Positions 26,881-35,887 of a DNA stretch of 64,000 bases are shown in pieces. The number at the start of each line of letters is the position of its first letter. The stretch's first letter is position 1. A program made the translations under genes and the position numbers. Source of the DNA: Bacillus_BD sp963787345 (GTDB taxonomy: Bacteria > Bacillota > Bacilli > Bacillales > Cytobacillaceae); contig CAWBCW010000027.1 of the NCBI GenBank assembly GCA_963787345.1, forward strand, positions 310,001-374,000, in the 5' to 3' direction. Below the pieces are notes generated by a model that saw only the letters and a list, made by a program, of their open reading frames with translations, had not been told where the DNA came from and did no database searches.

Positions 26881-27195
26881 TTGGATAATTATTTTTACTA
26901 TAATGATCGACTAGGAATTCAAGTTCCTGTAATAAGTGAGGACTGGGAATTACTACCTTATGATATTCAACAATCCATCTTATTGTACTGGGAGAATATT
27001 CGCGGGATGATCCCCGACCGCATAAAAGTGTTAGAAAATAGCATCAATATTAAACAGGCTCAACTTTCTAACGAATCTGATTTTGAACGCTCCTGCCAAC
27101 TTAATGGAGAAATCGCTGACCTCGCTTCCATCATTAACGACCTTTGGCTTTGGTTCCGAACAAATCAAGAAACAGCAGAAAAAGTCCATATGTAA
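26881..27195 (+). CDS. Hypothetical protein, conserved-looking, divergent from argG
   Basis: A 104-residue soluble protein, probably starting at the TTG at 26881, which has GGAGGG eight bases upstream. An in-frame ATG at 26863 lies ahead of that site. It reads LDNYFYYNDRLGIQVPVISE, then a helical region ending NDLWLWFRTNQETAEKVHM; the acidic, tryptophan-rich WELLPYDIQQSILLYWENIR is distinctive. I do not recognise the family. It stands between divergent argG and convergent moaB. Confidence 0.65.
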   Translation: MDNYFYYNDRLGIQVPVISEDWELLPYDIQQSILLYWENIRGMIPDRIKVLENSINIKQAQLSNESDFERSCQLNGEIADLASIINDLWLWFRTNQETAEKVHM

Positions 27196-27205
27196 AACAT
27201 ACAGC

Positions 27206-27234
27206 AGAGTGACTAAACTTAGTCACTCTTTATT
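27206..27234. terminator. Bidirectional terminator before moaB
   Basis: An 11-bp stem (AGAGTGACTAA with its complement) followed by a T-rich tail, between convergent genes. Confidence 0.75.
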
Positions 27235-27243
27235 ATCTATTTT

Positions 27244-27756
27244 CTATAAGTCTTTTTGAAGCTCTTTAACGATGTGACCAAGCTCAGGAAGGATTAATTT
27301 ATTCATAGCTAGTTTTACTGCGCCAGATGATCCTGGCGTTGAAAATACAGCCTTATGATCAATGACACCAGCAACTGCTCGTGATAGAATCGCAGCAGAT
27401 CCGATATCTTCCGTATAGCTTAACATCCTGAATAACTCACCAAATCCATCAATTTCTTTATGAAACAAGGATTTTACTGTTTCAATTGTCACATCCCTTA
27501 ATGCAATACCTGTTCCGCCATTTGTAAGAATTACATCTATATCAGGATTTTCACATCCACTAAGAACCGCATCTTTAATCGGCTCCTTTTCATCTTTCAC
27601 AATTACATAGTCTTCAATCGTATGACCGGCGTTTTCTAACAACTCGATCATTAGCTTTCCACTTTTATCATTATTTTTATCCCTTGTATCACTCACAGTA
27701 ATCACTTTACACCGAACACTTTTTAATGCTGTTTGCTTATGTTCCTGTACACTCAT
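27244..27756 (-). CDS. moaB: Molybdenum cofactor biosynthesis protein MoaB
   Basis: A 170-residue MogA/MoaB-family protein that binds molybdopterin, and in many bacteria adenylylates it before molybdenum insertion. It shows VITVSDTRDKNNDKSGKLM, the ligand loop LTNGGTGIALRDVT and IFSTPGSSGAVKLAM-like VFSTPGSSGAVKLAMNK. Its ATG overlaps the stop of the EcsC-domain gene (ATGA), so the two are translationally coupled. The moaB position next to argG matches B. subtilis. Confidence 0.93.
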   Translation of the reverse strand: MSVQEHKQTALKSVRCKVITVSDTRDKNNDKSGKLMIELLENAGHTIEDYVIVKDEKEPIKDAVLSGCENPDIDVILTNGGTGIALRDVTIETVKSLFHKEIDGFGELFRMLSYTEDIGSAAILSRAVAGVIDHKAVFSTPGSSGAVKLAMNKLILPELGHIVKELQKDL

Positions 27757-28595
27757 CTGCGGCCACCTTCTTTCTCAATTAAATATCTTGCTTGGTAATA
27801 TTTGTGGGAAAATTCGGTTATTTTTCTTGTAAATTGATAATTAACTCCGGCACCTATTGCCATACTGACAACAGGAATTCCTTGAATCATTTTTTTCCTG
27901 AATAAGACAATGGCAATTCCTTTAAGAAACTGCTTTAATAATTGATCCAGCCATGTAATATTGGCTAGCTCTTCTTTTCCTTCATAAAAATAACGATTAT
28001 CTTCCTGGCCAATTTCACTCATTAAATCTTCCCAGCCTGCGCTTTGTAAATGATGAGGATAAATGGAGGCGTTAAAGACTTTTAAAGCAGTCATCATTTC
28101 GAAAGGAGTATTAACCTCTACCCCATAAGTCATCGCAATTAATTGTACAGCTCGTAAGTTAATGACAGCCATTCCAGGAATATCAGCTCCTAATAAAAGA
28201 GTCCCGCCAGTACCAGAGATTCCTCCTTGTGCAAAGGAATACAGTCGATGTCGAGAAATTTGCTGACTAGCTATGTATTGGAGTTGATCAATCGTAAGCT
28301 GTTGCATGTCTTCAATGGACTGGATTCCATCTTGGAAGACCCTTCCACTTGCGATAATTCTTTCTTTCGCATCCATTTGCATTTCAGAGCCTTGGATTAG
28401 CGCATGAAGATGAAACAACCAGTTATCAAGATTTAGAAAAATTTGCTCCCTTACCTTTTTAGGTAAACGTTGAAAAGCATTTTCGATATATGTATCATAA
28501 AGTTGCTGAAAATCATTTCTTTCACATTCATACATTTTATTTTCCCATTCACGGATTTCTTGCAGGACCTTTTGTTCCCGAACCGTTAACCCCAT
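27753..28595 (-). CDS. EcsC family protein
   Basis: A 280-residue protein with the EcsC domain (PF12787). A charged helical N-terminal part is followed by the glycine-rich GGISGTGGTLLLGADIPGM and AVINLRAVQLIAMTYGVEV, with the C-terminal VVSMAIGAGVNYQFTRKI. The family is named after a protein of the B. subtilis ecs operon, and its molecular function is not established. AAGGAGGAGG precedes the ATG. The gene leads a two-gene unit with moaB. Confidence 0.85.
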   Translation of the reverse strand: MGLTVREQKVLQEIREWENKMYECERNDFQQLYDTYIENAFQRLPKKVREQIFLNLDNWLFHLHALIQGSEMQMDAKERIIASGRVFQDGIQSIEDMQQLTIDQLQYIASQQISRHRLYSFAQGGISGTGGTLLLGADIPGMAVINLRAVQLIAMTYGVEVNTPFEMMTALKVFNASIYPHHLQSAGWEDLMSEIGQEDNRYFYEGKEELANITWLDQLLKQFLKGIAIVLFRKKMIQGIPVVSMAIGAGVNYQFTRKITEFSHKYYQARYLIEKEGGRR

Positions 28596-28680
28596 ACTGA
28601 GCCTCCTCCTTATATCATGACACGATTAAACCGTTTTTATCAGTATATCATATTATGGAAAAAACCTTCTTTGCACACAA

Positions 28681-28710
28681 AAAAGACAAAGGAATCACCC
28701 TTTGTCTTTT
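28681..28710 (-). terminator. Terminator of ackA
   Basis: An AAAAGACAAAGG/CCTTTGTCTTTT stem lies directly after the ackA stop on the minus strand. Confidence 0.8.
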
Positions 28711-28713
28711 ACA

Positions 28714-29922
28714 TTAGTTTGATTTAGCCATATCTTTATTGCTTAGTCGGACAACATCTCTTGCAATCATAACTTCCTCATCCGTTGGGATGACCATTAC
28801 TTTAACTGGTGAATGTGAATAGCTGATGAAACGTTCATCACCGCGAACCTCATTAAGAGATGGATCCCAATATACGCCCATAAATTCAAGTCCATTTAAT
28901 ACACGCGCACGAATTGTGTCACTGTTTTCACCAATACCTGCTGTGAAAATAATCGCGTCAACTCCATGCATACGCGCTGCATAAGAACCAATATGTTTAT
29001 GGATATGGCTTGCAAATACGGATAAAGCAAGTTCAGCTCTTTCATTTCCCTCTGATGCTGCTTCTTCAATATCTCTTAAATCGCTAGAAAATCCAGAAAG
29101 GGCAAGCATTCCACTCTTTTTATTAAGAACGCTTAACACTTCGTCTGCAGTTTGGTTTGTTTTTTCCATTATATATGGAATTAACGCAGGGTCAATATCA
29201 CCAGAACGTGTACCCATCGTTAAACCTGCAAGTGGTGTGAATCCCATTGATGTATCAATTGATTTTCCACCTTCAATTGCTGTAATACTCGCTCCATTTC
29301 CAAGGTGACAAGAAATTAATCGCAGTTGACTTAATGGTCTGCCTAACATTTCAGCTGCACGTTCTGAAACATATTTATGAGAAGTCCCATGGAACCCATA
29401 CTTACGAATACCAAAATCTGTATAATACTCACGTGGAAGGCTATATACATAAGAACTTTTTGGCATTGTTTGGTGGAAAGCAGTATCAAATACCGCAATA
29501 GCAGGTACGTTTGGCAATACATTTTTAATTGCTTTAATCCCAGTTACATTCGCAGGATTATGCAATGGTGCAAGCTCAGATAATTCCTCAATTTTTTGCA
29601 ACACATCATCTGTGATTAACACAGAATCAGCAAACGCTTCACCGCCATGTACAACACGGTGACCGACACCTTCAATTTCATCCAGAGATTTAATAATCCC
29701 TAGTTCTGTTAATTGACTTAATAAAAGCTTAACCGCCACGTCATGATTTGGGATATCGGTCGTTTGGGATTGCTTTTCGCCATTAACCGTAATATTAAAT
29801 ACAGACCCTTCAAGTCCAATTCTCTCAATTAATCCTTTTGTGATCACTCTTTCGCTTGGCATTTCAAATAGTTGAAACTTTAAAGATGAACTCCCTGCGT
29901 TAATCGCAATAATTTTTGACAT
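28714..29922 (-). CDS. ackA: Acetate kinase
   Basis: A 402-residue enzyme converting acetyl phosphate and ADP to acetate and ATP in overflow metabolism. The family signatures IIAINAGSSSLKFQLFEMPS, the TAFHQTMP catalytic region, RKYGFHGTSHKYV and FTAGIGENS are all present. AAAGGAGCG precedes the ATG. It is monocistronic with its own terminator. In B. subtilis ackA is activated by CcpA through an upstream cre; the 200-base upstream region was not resolved into a clear cre by eye. Confidence 0.97.
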   Translation of the reverse strand: MSKIIAINAGSSSLKFQLFEMPSERVITKGLIERIGLEGSVFNITVNGEKQSQTTDIPNHDVAVKLLLSQLTELGIIKSLDEIEGVGHRVVHGGEAFADSVLITDDVLQKIEELSELAPLHNPANVTGIKAIKNVLPNVPAIAVFDTAFHQTMPKSSYVYSLPREYYTDFGIRKYGFHGTSHKYVSERAAEMLGRPLSQLRLISCHLGNGASITAIEGGKSIDTSMGFTPLAGLTMGTRSGDIDPALIPYIMEKTNQTADEVLSVLNKKSGMLALSGFSSDLRDIEEAASEGNERAELALSVFASHIHKHIGSYAARMHGVDAIIFTAGIGENSDTIRARVLNGLEFMGVYWDPSLNEVRGDERFISYSHSPVKVMVIPTDEEVMIARDVVRLSNKDMAKSN

Positions 29923-30141
29923 CTTTTAACGCTCCTTTTATATAATAAACTAATCCGTATTAATGAAAAATATTGGCTTAAGTACTTCTATGTTAGTTTG
30001 CACGATTTTACTTCATTAATATCCTATACTCTTCATTTTGACATCGTCCGACTTTTTATTCAAGAGATTTCGCTCTTTTTACACACGTTTCGACAAAAGA
30101 AATTATATTCAGAATACACAAACAACTATTATTTCCCCATA

Positions 30142-31122
30142 TTATTTATTTTCATTGATCCAATGGTCAATTTTAACTAATATTTTCTCAACTTCACTTG
30201 CATTTGATAGTGAGGGCATATTAACTAATAAAACTTGCTTTGGCGATTTAAGACCGTCCGCTTTTTTCTGCAAAATCAATATACTTTTTCCCGCCTCCTT
30301 ATTTTTAAATAAAGATATTGGCAACTGAATAACACCTTGAATATTGACTTCTTTAGTTAAATATTCATGTAACTTCTTAGATTGTTCACTTTCAAATATC
30401 CCATTTGGTATGACAAAAAATAAATAGCCCCCTTGCTTTACATGGCGGATACTTTGCTCAATAAATAAGTGATGAGCATATGTATGTCCTTCATCTACCT
30501 TTAATTCATAATCCGCGGCTCTTATATCATTCGGATAGTAACCAACAGGCAGATCACTGATCACTGCATCAACAGGTTCAATAAAAAGTGGCTCTAAACT
30601 ATCCTGGTTAAAAAATTGAACTGGATGTTCCTGTAAATTTGCATTAATATAAGCCAATTTAATTAATAGGTCATCGATTTCAATCCCGATTCCATCAACT
30701 GTTTTTTCGGGATCTTGATTCATTGCCGCCGTTAATAAATTTGCCGTTCCAACGGCAGGGTCTAATAATCGATAGGAGGGACTCTTTATAAACTTTTTTA
30801 ATAAATAGCCAACTAACATACCGATTGTATCTGGAGTCATTTGATGATTTGGTTGAACATTTTCTTTCATTCCTTTTAATATGGCAAGTTGAAACGATTT
30901 ACGAATTTCCTCTTTTGTATATTTACTTAGTTGAATTCCCTCATATGTTTTTTTCAACCTTTTCGCAGTTAATTCACTTAATTCCTGTAAAACAGTTCCT
31001 TGAAAAAGATTTTCTCCTGTTTCTGCAAGAGCCTCTAAATAACTGCAATTAGATTCTTCTTGAATAAGTGCTGCTGTTTCATTTATTACGGTAAATAATT
31101 CTTCGACCGGCGTGATTTTCAC
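30142..31122 (-). CDS. ytxK: Class I SAM-dependent methyltransferase YtxK
   Basis: A 326-residue protein of the N6-adenine DNA methyltransferase fold. SAM motif I is LLDPAVGTANLLTAAM and the catalytic-type motif IV appears as ISDLPVGYYP rather than NPPY. VIPNGIFESEQSKKLHEYL follows. An N-terminal helical domain spans about residues 1-110, as in type I restriction HsdM proteins, but there is no restriction partner. The start is a GTG with AGGAGG seven bases ahead. In B. subtilis ytxK sits between ackA and tpx, as here. The substrate is unknown. Confidence 0.9.
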   Translation of the reverse strand: MKITPVEELFTVINETAALIQEESNCSYLEALAETGENLFQGTVLQELSELTAKRLKKTYEGIQLSKYTKEEIRKSFQLAILKGMKENVQPNHQMTPDTIGMLVGYLLKKFIKSPSYRLLDPAVGTANLLTAAMNQDPEKTVDGIGIEIDDLLIKLAYINANLQEHPVQFFNQDSLEPLFIEPVDAVISDLPVGYYPNDIRAADYELKVDEGHTYAHHLFIEQSIRHVKQGGYLFFVIPNGIFESEQSKKLHEYLTKEVNIQGVIQLPISLFKNKEAGKSILILQKKADGLKSPKQVLLVNMPSLSNASEVEKILVKIDHWINENK

Positions 31123-31207
31123 TTGGATTCCTCCTGCTAATTTGTTTCGTACCTTATTTTAGCTATGTTTGTGTTGGTGAACAAGTTAAATGTGAGAGTG
31201 GATTCAA

Positions 31208-31239
31208 TATAGGAGTATAGGAGTATAGAAGTATAGGTG
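31208..31239. repeat. Octamer tandem repeat
   Basis: Four tandem copies of an 8-base unit (TATAGGAG twice, then TATAGAAG and TATAGGTG) lie in the ytxK-tpx gap. Such a tract may vary in copy number. Confidence 0.7.
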
Positions 31240-31273
31240 AGAGGTCTTTTTATCTGTTAGAAAATATAGAAAG

Positions 31274-31300
31274 AGAAAGCGGCAAGAATTACCGCTTTCT
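31274..31300 (-). terminator. Terminator of tpx
   Basis: An AGAAAGCGG/CCGCTTTCT stem lies just after the tpx stop on the minus strand. Confidence 0.7.
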
Positions 31301-31307
31301 CCAGTGT

Positions 31308-31808
31308 TTATTTTGCTTGTTTAGCTGCTTCAAGTGCTGCTTCATAATTTGCATGGTCAGTTACTTCACTTACATATTCTGCATATGTAACATTATCGTT
31401 TGAATCAACAACAAATACTGCACGAGCTAACAAACGGTGCTCTTGAATTACTAAACCATATGCTTCACCAAAAGAAAGGTCACGGTGGTCAGATAAAGTT
31501 TGAACTTTATCTACTCCAGCAGCACCGCACCAACGGCCTTGTGCAAATGGTAGATCCACACTAATCGTTAAAATATTAACATTACCAAGCTTTGAAGCTT
31601 CTTCGTTAAAACGACGAGTTTGTGCATCACAAACACCAGTATCAAGTGAAGGAACAACGCTAATTAAACGAACGCTTCCCTTCGTATCTTCTAAAGTTAC
31701 AGGTGATAAATCATTTGCTAAAACTGTAAAATTCGGAGCCTTGTCCCCTACTTTTACTTGAGTTCCTACTAATGTTACTGGATTTCCGCCAAATGTAATT
31801 GATGCCAT
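31308..31808 (-). CDS. tpx: Thiol peroxidase
   Basis: A 166-residue peroxiredoxin that reduces hydrogen and organic peroxides using thioredoxin. The peroxidatic cysteine lies in PSLDTGVCDAQTRRF (about residue 60) and the resolving cysteine in FAQGRWCGAAGV (about 94), the usual Tpx pair. VTLVGTQVKVGDKAPNFTVL opens the protein. Two ATGs are adjacent; AGGAGG is seven bases from the second, at 31808, which I chose. It is monocistronic. Confidence 0.96.
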   Translation of the reverse strand: MASITFGGNPVTLVGTQVKVGDKAPNFTVLANDLSPVTLEDTKGSVRLISVVPSLDTGVCDAQTRRFNEEASKLGNVNILTISVDLPFAQGRWCGAAGVDKVQTLSDHRDLSFGEAYGLVIQEHRLLARAVFVVDSNDNVTYAEYVSEVTDHANYEAALEAAKQAK

Positions 31809-31962
31809 CATTTTTCCTCCTAATAAACAATATATGTATAGTGTTAACTATATCCTCAATTTGCAATATTTGCAATAAATATGACTTAGCTTTTTGCAAT
31901 ATAAGTGTTTCTTGAAAAGTATTTAATCGGATGAATCTGTATTATTTTTAAACCTGAAAAAA

Positions 31963-32016
31963 TTAAAAAAGTGTCAGACAGCCACTGGAATTACTGTGCT
32001 AGTAGCTGTCTGACAC
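31963..32016 (-). terminator. Terminator of gerW
   Basis: A 12-bp stem (GTGTCAGACAGC with its complement) with a T-rich tract on the minus-strand side, after the gerW stop codon. Confidence 0.75.
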
Positions 32017-32030
32017 CAATAATTTGTCAT

Positions 32031-32516
32031 TTAAATATCTAATTCTTTCTTGGGTCCATTATATTCGTCCGGATTGGCTTGACCATTCGATTGTTGATTC
32101 GAACTATTCGAATTAGAGCCTTCATTCTTATTTTTGTTTTCAAACATTTGTTGTATTTTATCAACCGCTTGTGGAGCAAGGTCAAGAATTCGTTCATATA
32201 AATGAGTGCTTTCATCAAGATGAACCATTTTCACCCCGCTGGAACTTACAATTAAAAACGCAACAGGAGTGATCGATACTCCGCCTCCACTACCGCCGCC
32301 AAATGGAACTTTAGGTTTATCGGAATCCTTTGATTGACCCTCGACCGTAAATTCACTACCACCGGCAGCAAATCCAAAACCCACTTTTGAGACGGTTAAG
32401 ATCACACTGCCGTCTGGGGTTTCAACAGGGTCACCGATAATTGTGTTTACATCAATCATTTCTTTTAAGTTTTCCATTGCTGTTGTCATTAAACCTTGAA
32501 TTGGATGATCAGACAT
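32031..32516 (-). CDS. gerW: GerW family sporulation protein YtfJ
   Basis: A 161-residue protein with the core HPIQGLMTTAMENLKEMIDV, GDPVETPDGSVILTVSKVGF, a glycine-rich segment and VTPVAFLIVS-type ITPVAFLIVSSSGVKM. The C-terminal 45 residues are an asparagine- and serine-rich tail. B. subtilis GerW (YtfJ) is made in sporulating cells and is needed for normal germination with L-alanine. It lies 18 bases after ytfI and is probably co-transcribed with it. Confidence 0.92.
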   Translation of the reverse strand: MSDHPIQGLMTTAMENLKEMIDVNTIIGDPVETPDGSVILTVSKVGFGFAAGGSEFTVEGQSKDSDKPKVPFGGGSGGGVSITPVAFLIVSSSGVKMVHLDESTHLYERILDLAPQAVDKIQQMFENKNKNEGSNSNSSNQQSNGQANPDEYNGPKKELDI

Positions 32517-32534
32517 TCTTTATTTCCTCCACTT

Positions 32535-33227
32535 CTAAACTGTATTCGTTTTTTCTAAAGAAAGGTTGGAGAGTAACTTTGATTTAAAGTGCGGCCTTCC
32601 ACCTTTCCAAAATTTGATCAGTTTTATACCTGCAAACATAGCATGCCCGATTCTAAATTGAAGCATACATTGAAATGAGGTCTGTGAAACAGGCAGTTGA
32701 AAATGAGGTTGAACAGAAAGATTTGGATTTACTTTCAGCTTAAAATAATTACTAATAAGACCGACAATTGCACCTTTCACTGTCCAAACGGCCCCTGTCA
32801 CCATTCCCGTAATTGAAGCTTCTCCTGCTCCAATCACGGAATGCCACTCAAATTGCTTAACTGAAACTTTCTGCAAAAACTTTCTAATAATCCGATGTAA
32901 AGAAACGACATGCTTTAATAGTTTCTCCGTATCTTTGAGACCTTCCAAAAGATCTTCACCAAAAAATTGACTCCTTTTCTCACTCGTTACTTTTCCGCTT
33001 CCTGTTTTCGTTTCTTCTTCTGTCACGATTGCAGGAGAGTCCTCGTCTATTTTAATAAGCGGAATATCGATCGTATACCGAACAAGTCCAAACCATGCCC
33101 TAAATTTTATTTTCAAGGAATCATTATCCCCTACATGACTAAAAGTGATGTAAATTTTGAGCTTTGAAATTAAAATGATCATTAATAATAGTAAAAGGAT
33201 AAGAAGTCCAAGCCAAATCCATGTCAA
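32535..33227 (-). CDS. ytfI: DUF2953 membrane-anchored protein YtfI
   Basis: A 230-residue protein with an N-terminal membrane helix (about residues 3-21) followed by a beta-rich segment (KIYITFSHVGDNDSLKIKFR) and an amphipathic C-terminal half. This is the layout of the DUF2953 family. The start is a TTG with AAAGGTGTG seven bases ahead. In bacilli it lies immediately upstream of gerW, with which it shares an operon, pointing to a role in sporulation. Its biochemical function is unknown. Confidence 0.87.
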   Translation of the reverse strand: MTWIWLGLLILLLLLMIILISKLKIYITFSHVGDNDSLKIKFRAWFGLVRYTIDIPLIKIDEDSPAIVTEEETKTGSGKVTSEKRSQFFGEDLLEGLKDTEKLLKHVVSLHRIIRKFLQKVSVKQFEWHSVIGAGEASITGMVTGAVWTVKGAIVGLISNYFKLKVNPNLSVQPHFQLPVSQTSFQCMLQFRIGHAMFAGIKLIKFWKGGRPHFKSKLLSNLSLEKTNTV

Positions 33228-33274
33228 TATTATTCACACCTTTCGACCATATATTATTGGCAAAAAAAGACATA

Positions 33275-33307
33275 AATAAACCCGTCATCGACGATGACGG
33301 GTTTATT
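33275..33307. terminator. Terminator after yteJ
   Basis: A 16-bp perfect stem (AATAAACCCGTCATCG with its complement) with almost no loop, between ytfI and yteJ. Confidence 0.8.
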
Positions 33308-33318
33308 CTTCTATTAGA

Positions 33319-33867
33319 TTACTCGTGAATTACAGTTGTATCAGCAAATAAGTCATGAATTCCTTGTTTTTTCGGTAAAAAGCCAACAACAATATATAAG
33401 ATAATAATCGTTCCAGAGATAAACCGGCCAATCCATTCTCTAAACATGACCGTTGACCAATTCAGCTTTTGTCCCCGTAACGAAATAACTTTAAGACCGA
33501 ATACCATCTTACCTAATGTTTGACCCAAATATTTAGTCATTAATACAAAATAGGCATAAAAAATAATCGCTGTAATAATTGAAACGGGAGCGAACATACC
33601 TACAGACCCTAATGGCCAATCGAATAATCTGAAAATCGGATAAACAAGAATTCGATCGATACTTCCAATGATGATGATATCCAATAAATAAGCCCAAAAT
33701 CTCATCCAAAATCCAGCATACTTATAGTCTAGTCCTTTGACTCCGTCATCTGAATCCAGTTCATTTCCTACAAAAGATATCTCTCCATGCTCGGCAATCG
33801 ATTCACTTTCTATCTTTTCATGGGTAGTCTCGCTTTTCTTTTCAACATCTAGTTCATTTGAACTCAT
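33319..33867 (-). CDS. yteJ: RDD family membrane protein YteJ
   Basis: A 182-residue protein with a highly charged cytoplasmic N-terminal 50 residues, then an RDD domain. AGFWMRFWAYLLDIIIIGSI contains the arginine and aspartate typical of the family, followed by KYLGQTLGKMVFGLKVI and three membrane segments. The function is unknown. An ATG at 33888 would overlap sppA without a ribosome binding site; the ATG at 33867 has GGTGGAG ahead and is preferred. It is co-transcribed with sppA, as in B. subtilis. Confidence 0.87.
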   Translation of the reverse strand: MSSNELDVEKKSETTHEKIESESIAEHGEISFVGNELDSDDGVKGLDYKYAGFWMRFWAYLLDIIIIGSIDRILVYPIFRLFDWPLGSVGMFAPVSIITAIIFYAYFVLMTKYLGQTLGKMVFGLKVISLRGQKLNWSTVMFREWIGRFISGTIIILYIVVGFLPKKQGIHDLFADTTVIHE

Positions 33868-33877
33868 TTCTCCACCC

Positions 33878-34891
33878 CTATTCTGCATATAAATACATTA
33901 ACCGTGGTGAATGACTTTGTGTTAACAATTCCATAATTCCAGCTAGTTCCAGGTCTTCTTTTCCAAACAGTCCGCGGGCACTCATTTTAAAGAAGGAACT
34001 GAAGCCAAAGTTTTCCGTATATTGAATCACTTGTGCATCACTCAGTTTTTGATCACTTTTCATAGTTTCAACAACATCTTCAAAGTATCCAAATTCATCT
34101 ATTAGATTTAATTCTTTTGCCTGACGGCCATCATAAACTCTTCCGTCTGCAATCTGTCTCACTTGATCTTCTGGAATGTCTCGTCCATCAGCAATGACTT
34201 TTACAAATCCTGCATAAGAGTTATCAATCATCTCTTGCAGAATCGTTCTCTCTTCTTCTGTCATTTCTCTTGTTGAACTCATGATATCTTTGTATTCGCC
34301 GCTTTTAATCGTTTCGAATTTAACACCGTATTTTTCAGCTAAACCAGTAATGTTAACACCTTGCATAATCACTCCAAGTGAACCAGTTAATGTTTCAGGA
34401 CTTGCGAAAACCTTCTGGGCTGGTGCTGATATGTAGTACCCTCCTGAAGCAGCCATTGATCCCATTGAAATATAAACCGGTTTTTTTGCTTCGTTTTGAA
34501 TCTCAACAATTTTATCATGTATTTGTGCACTCTCCACAACACCACCGCCAGGGGTATTCACTCTAATAATGATCCCCTTTACAGAACTGTCGTCTTTAGC
34601 ATGATTAAGATTCTTTAAGAAAGCTCGATGATTATAACCGACTGTTGAAAATATCGATGTCGCATCACCCGTATCTTGAATCGTCCCATTAATATCTAAT
34701 ACAGCAATTTTTTTCAACGGACTTCCTTCTTCAATTACTTCCTCCGCTAATAGAGTACTAGTTGGATTCAGCATTTCGTCAAATGCTTTTTGAAAGTCAC
34801 TTGAAACAATAGTAGAAAAAACACTTGTAATTGCCGAAAAAGCAAACAGAAATGCAGCGATCCCTAGGGCTACCCAACGCTTAGTATTCAC
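33878..34891 (-). CDS. sppA: Signal peptide peptidase SppA
   Basis: A 337-residue S49 family protease anchored by one N-terminal helix. The nucleophile serine is in YISMGSMAASGGYYISAPA and the general base lysine in IKSGEYKDIMSSTREMTEEE. The substrate-groove motif is IIRVNTPGGGVVESAQIHD. It degrades signal peptides left in the membrane and helps resistance to lantibiotics in B. subtilis. It starts with GTG preceded by AGGAGG. The ytfJ-ytfI-yteJ-sppA arrangement equals that of B. subtilis. Confidence 0.95.
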   Translation of the reverse strand: MNTKRWVALGIAAFLFAFSAITSVFSTIVSSDFQKAFDEMLNPTSTLLAEEVIEEGSPLKKIAVLDINGTIQDTGDATSIFSTVGYNHRAFLKNLNHAKDDSSVKGIIIRVNTPGGGVVESAQIHDKIVEIQNEAKKPVYISMGSMAASGGYYISAPAQKVFASPETLTGSLGVIMQGVNITGLAEKYGVKFETIKSGEYKDIMSSTREMTEEERTILQEMIDNSYAGFVKVIADGRDIPEDQVRQIADGRVYDGRQAKELNLIDEFGYFEDVVETMKSDQKLSDAQVIQYTENFGFSSFFKMSARGLFGKEDLELAGIMELLTQSHSPRLMYLYAE

Positions 34892-35035
34892 TTAATTACC
34901 TCCTCATGTTCATCATCATATTTACTTACGCACCACTAGACAAAATGTTTCAAAAATATTTTACATTCAACGAAATAGGATCAATTGAAAGTTATACGAG
35001 TCTTCTGTACTATATAAATTAGGAGGTGAATAAAA

Positions 35036-35836
35036 ATGACTGATAGAAAAAATATTTATTTTTATTATAAAAAAAATGATACAATACAAAAAAAGTTGGA
35101 TGCACTTATCAATCAAATAACTGAAAACGGCTTCAATGTCGTAAGTTCTGCCAAAGATGCAAATATTATTGCAAGTATCGGTGGAGATGGAGATTTCCTA
35201 CAATGCCTTCGAAGAACTGGTTTCCGAGAAGATTGTCTGTATGCTGGTTTTTCCAGTTCAGATCAACTCACTTTTTATACTGATTTTAATCTAGATCATC
35301 CAAAGGGAATAATCGATGCGATTCACAATCATCAAATGAAAGTTCGCCGCTATCCTCTTATTGAAATAGCAGTTGATAATGGCCCATCCCATTTATGTCT
35401 AAATGAGTTTAGTATTCAATCCGCAATTGTGAAAACTTTTATTTTAGATGTATACCTTAACGATCTGCATTTTGAAACGTTTAGAGGTGACGGCTTAGTT
35501 ATCTCTACACCAACAGGTAGTACAGCTTATAACAAGTCTGTACAAGGTGCAGTTGTCGATCCGAAACTTAACTGTATGCAAATCACGGAGCTCGGTTCAT
35601 TAAACAATAACAGCTACCGTACGTTAGGTTCTTCCTTTATTGTGAGCAGCGACAAGACATTAACGTTAATCGTTGGAAAAGAAGGAAATGAACACCCGAT
35701 TATGGCAATTGATAACGAAGCTCTAAGCGTTCGACAAGTAGAAAAAATTCAAATTAAGTTAAGCGACAAAAAAGTCAAAACATTAAAACTAAAAGAGAAT
35801 ACATTTTGGCATAGGGTAAAACGTACATTCCTATAG
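35036..35836 (+). CDS. nadK: NAD kinase (second paralogue)
   Basis: A 266-residue ATP-NAD kinase that makes NADP. It shows the conserved GGDGD (IIASIGGDGDFLQCL) and the GDGLVISTPTGSTAYNKS motif, and ends MAIDNEALSVRQVEKIQI. By its place between sppA and the acyl-CoA ligase it corresponds to B. subtilis ytdI (nadF2/nadK2), the paralogue separate from the main essential NAD kinase. AGGAGGTG precedes the ATG. It is monocistronic, convergent with the ligase gene. Confidence 0.93.
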   Translation: MTDRKNIYFYYKKNDTIQKKLDALINQITENGFNVVSSAKDANIIASIGGDGDFLQCLRRTGFREDCLYAGFSSSDQLTFYTDFNLDHPKGIIDAIHNHQMKVRRYPLIEIAVDNGPSHLCLNEFSIQSAIVKTFILDVYLNDLHFETFRGDGLVISTPTGSTAYNKSVQGAVVDPKLNCMQITELGSLNNNSYRTLGSSFIVSSDKTLTLIVGKEGNEHPIMAIDNEALSVRQVEKIQIKLSDKKVKTLKLKENTFWHRVKRTFL

Positions 35837-35847
35837 TCATGTTGCTT

Positions 35848-35885
35848 AAAAAAGTTAGCCGGTCACAGATGGCTAACTTTATCTT
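35848..35885. terminator. Bidirectional terminator after the NAD kinase gene
   Basis: An AAAGTTAGCC/GGCTAACTTT stem flanked by A and T runs, between convergent genes. Confidence 0.8.
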
Positions 35886-35887
35886 TT

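Noticed and set aside
30142..31122. ytxK as part of a restriction-modification system
   Set aside because: The fold resembles HsdM, but motif IV is altered and there is no endonuclease or specificity subunit nearby. Its gene neighbourhood is the conserved housekeeping one.
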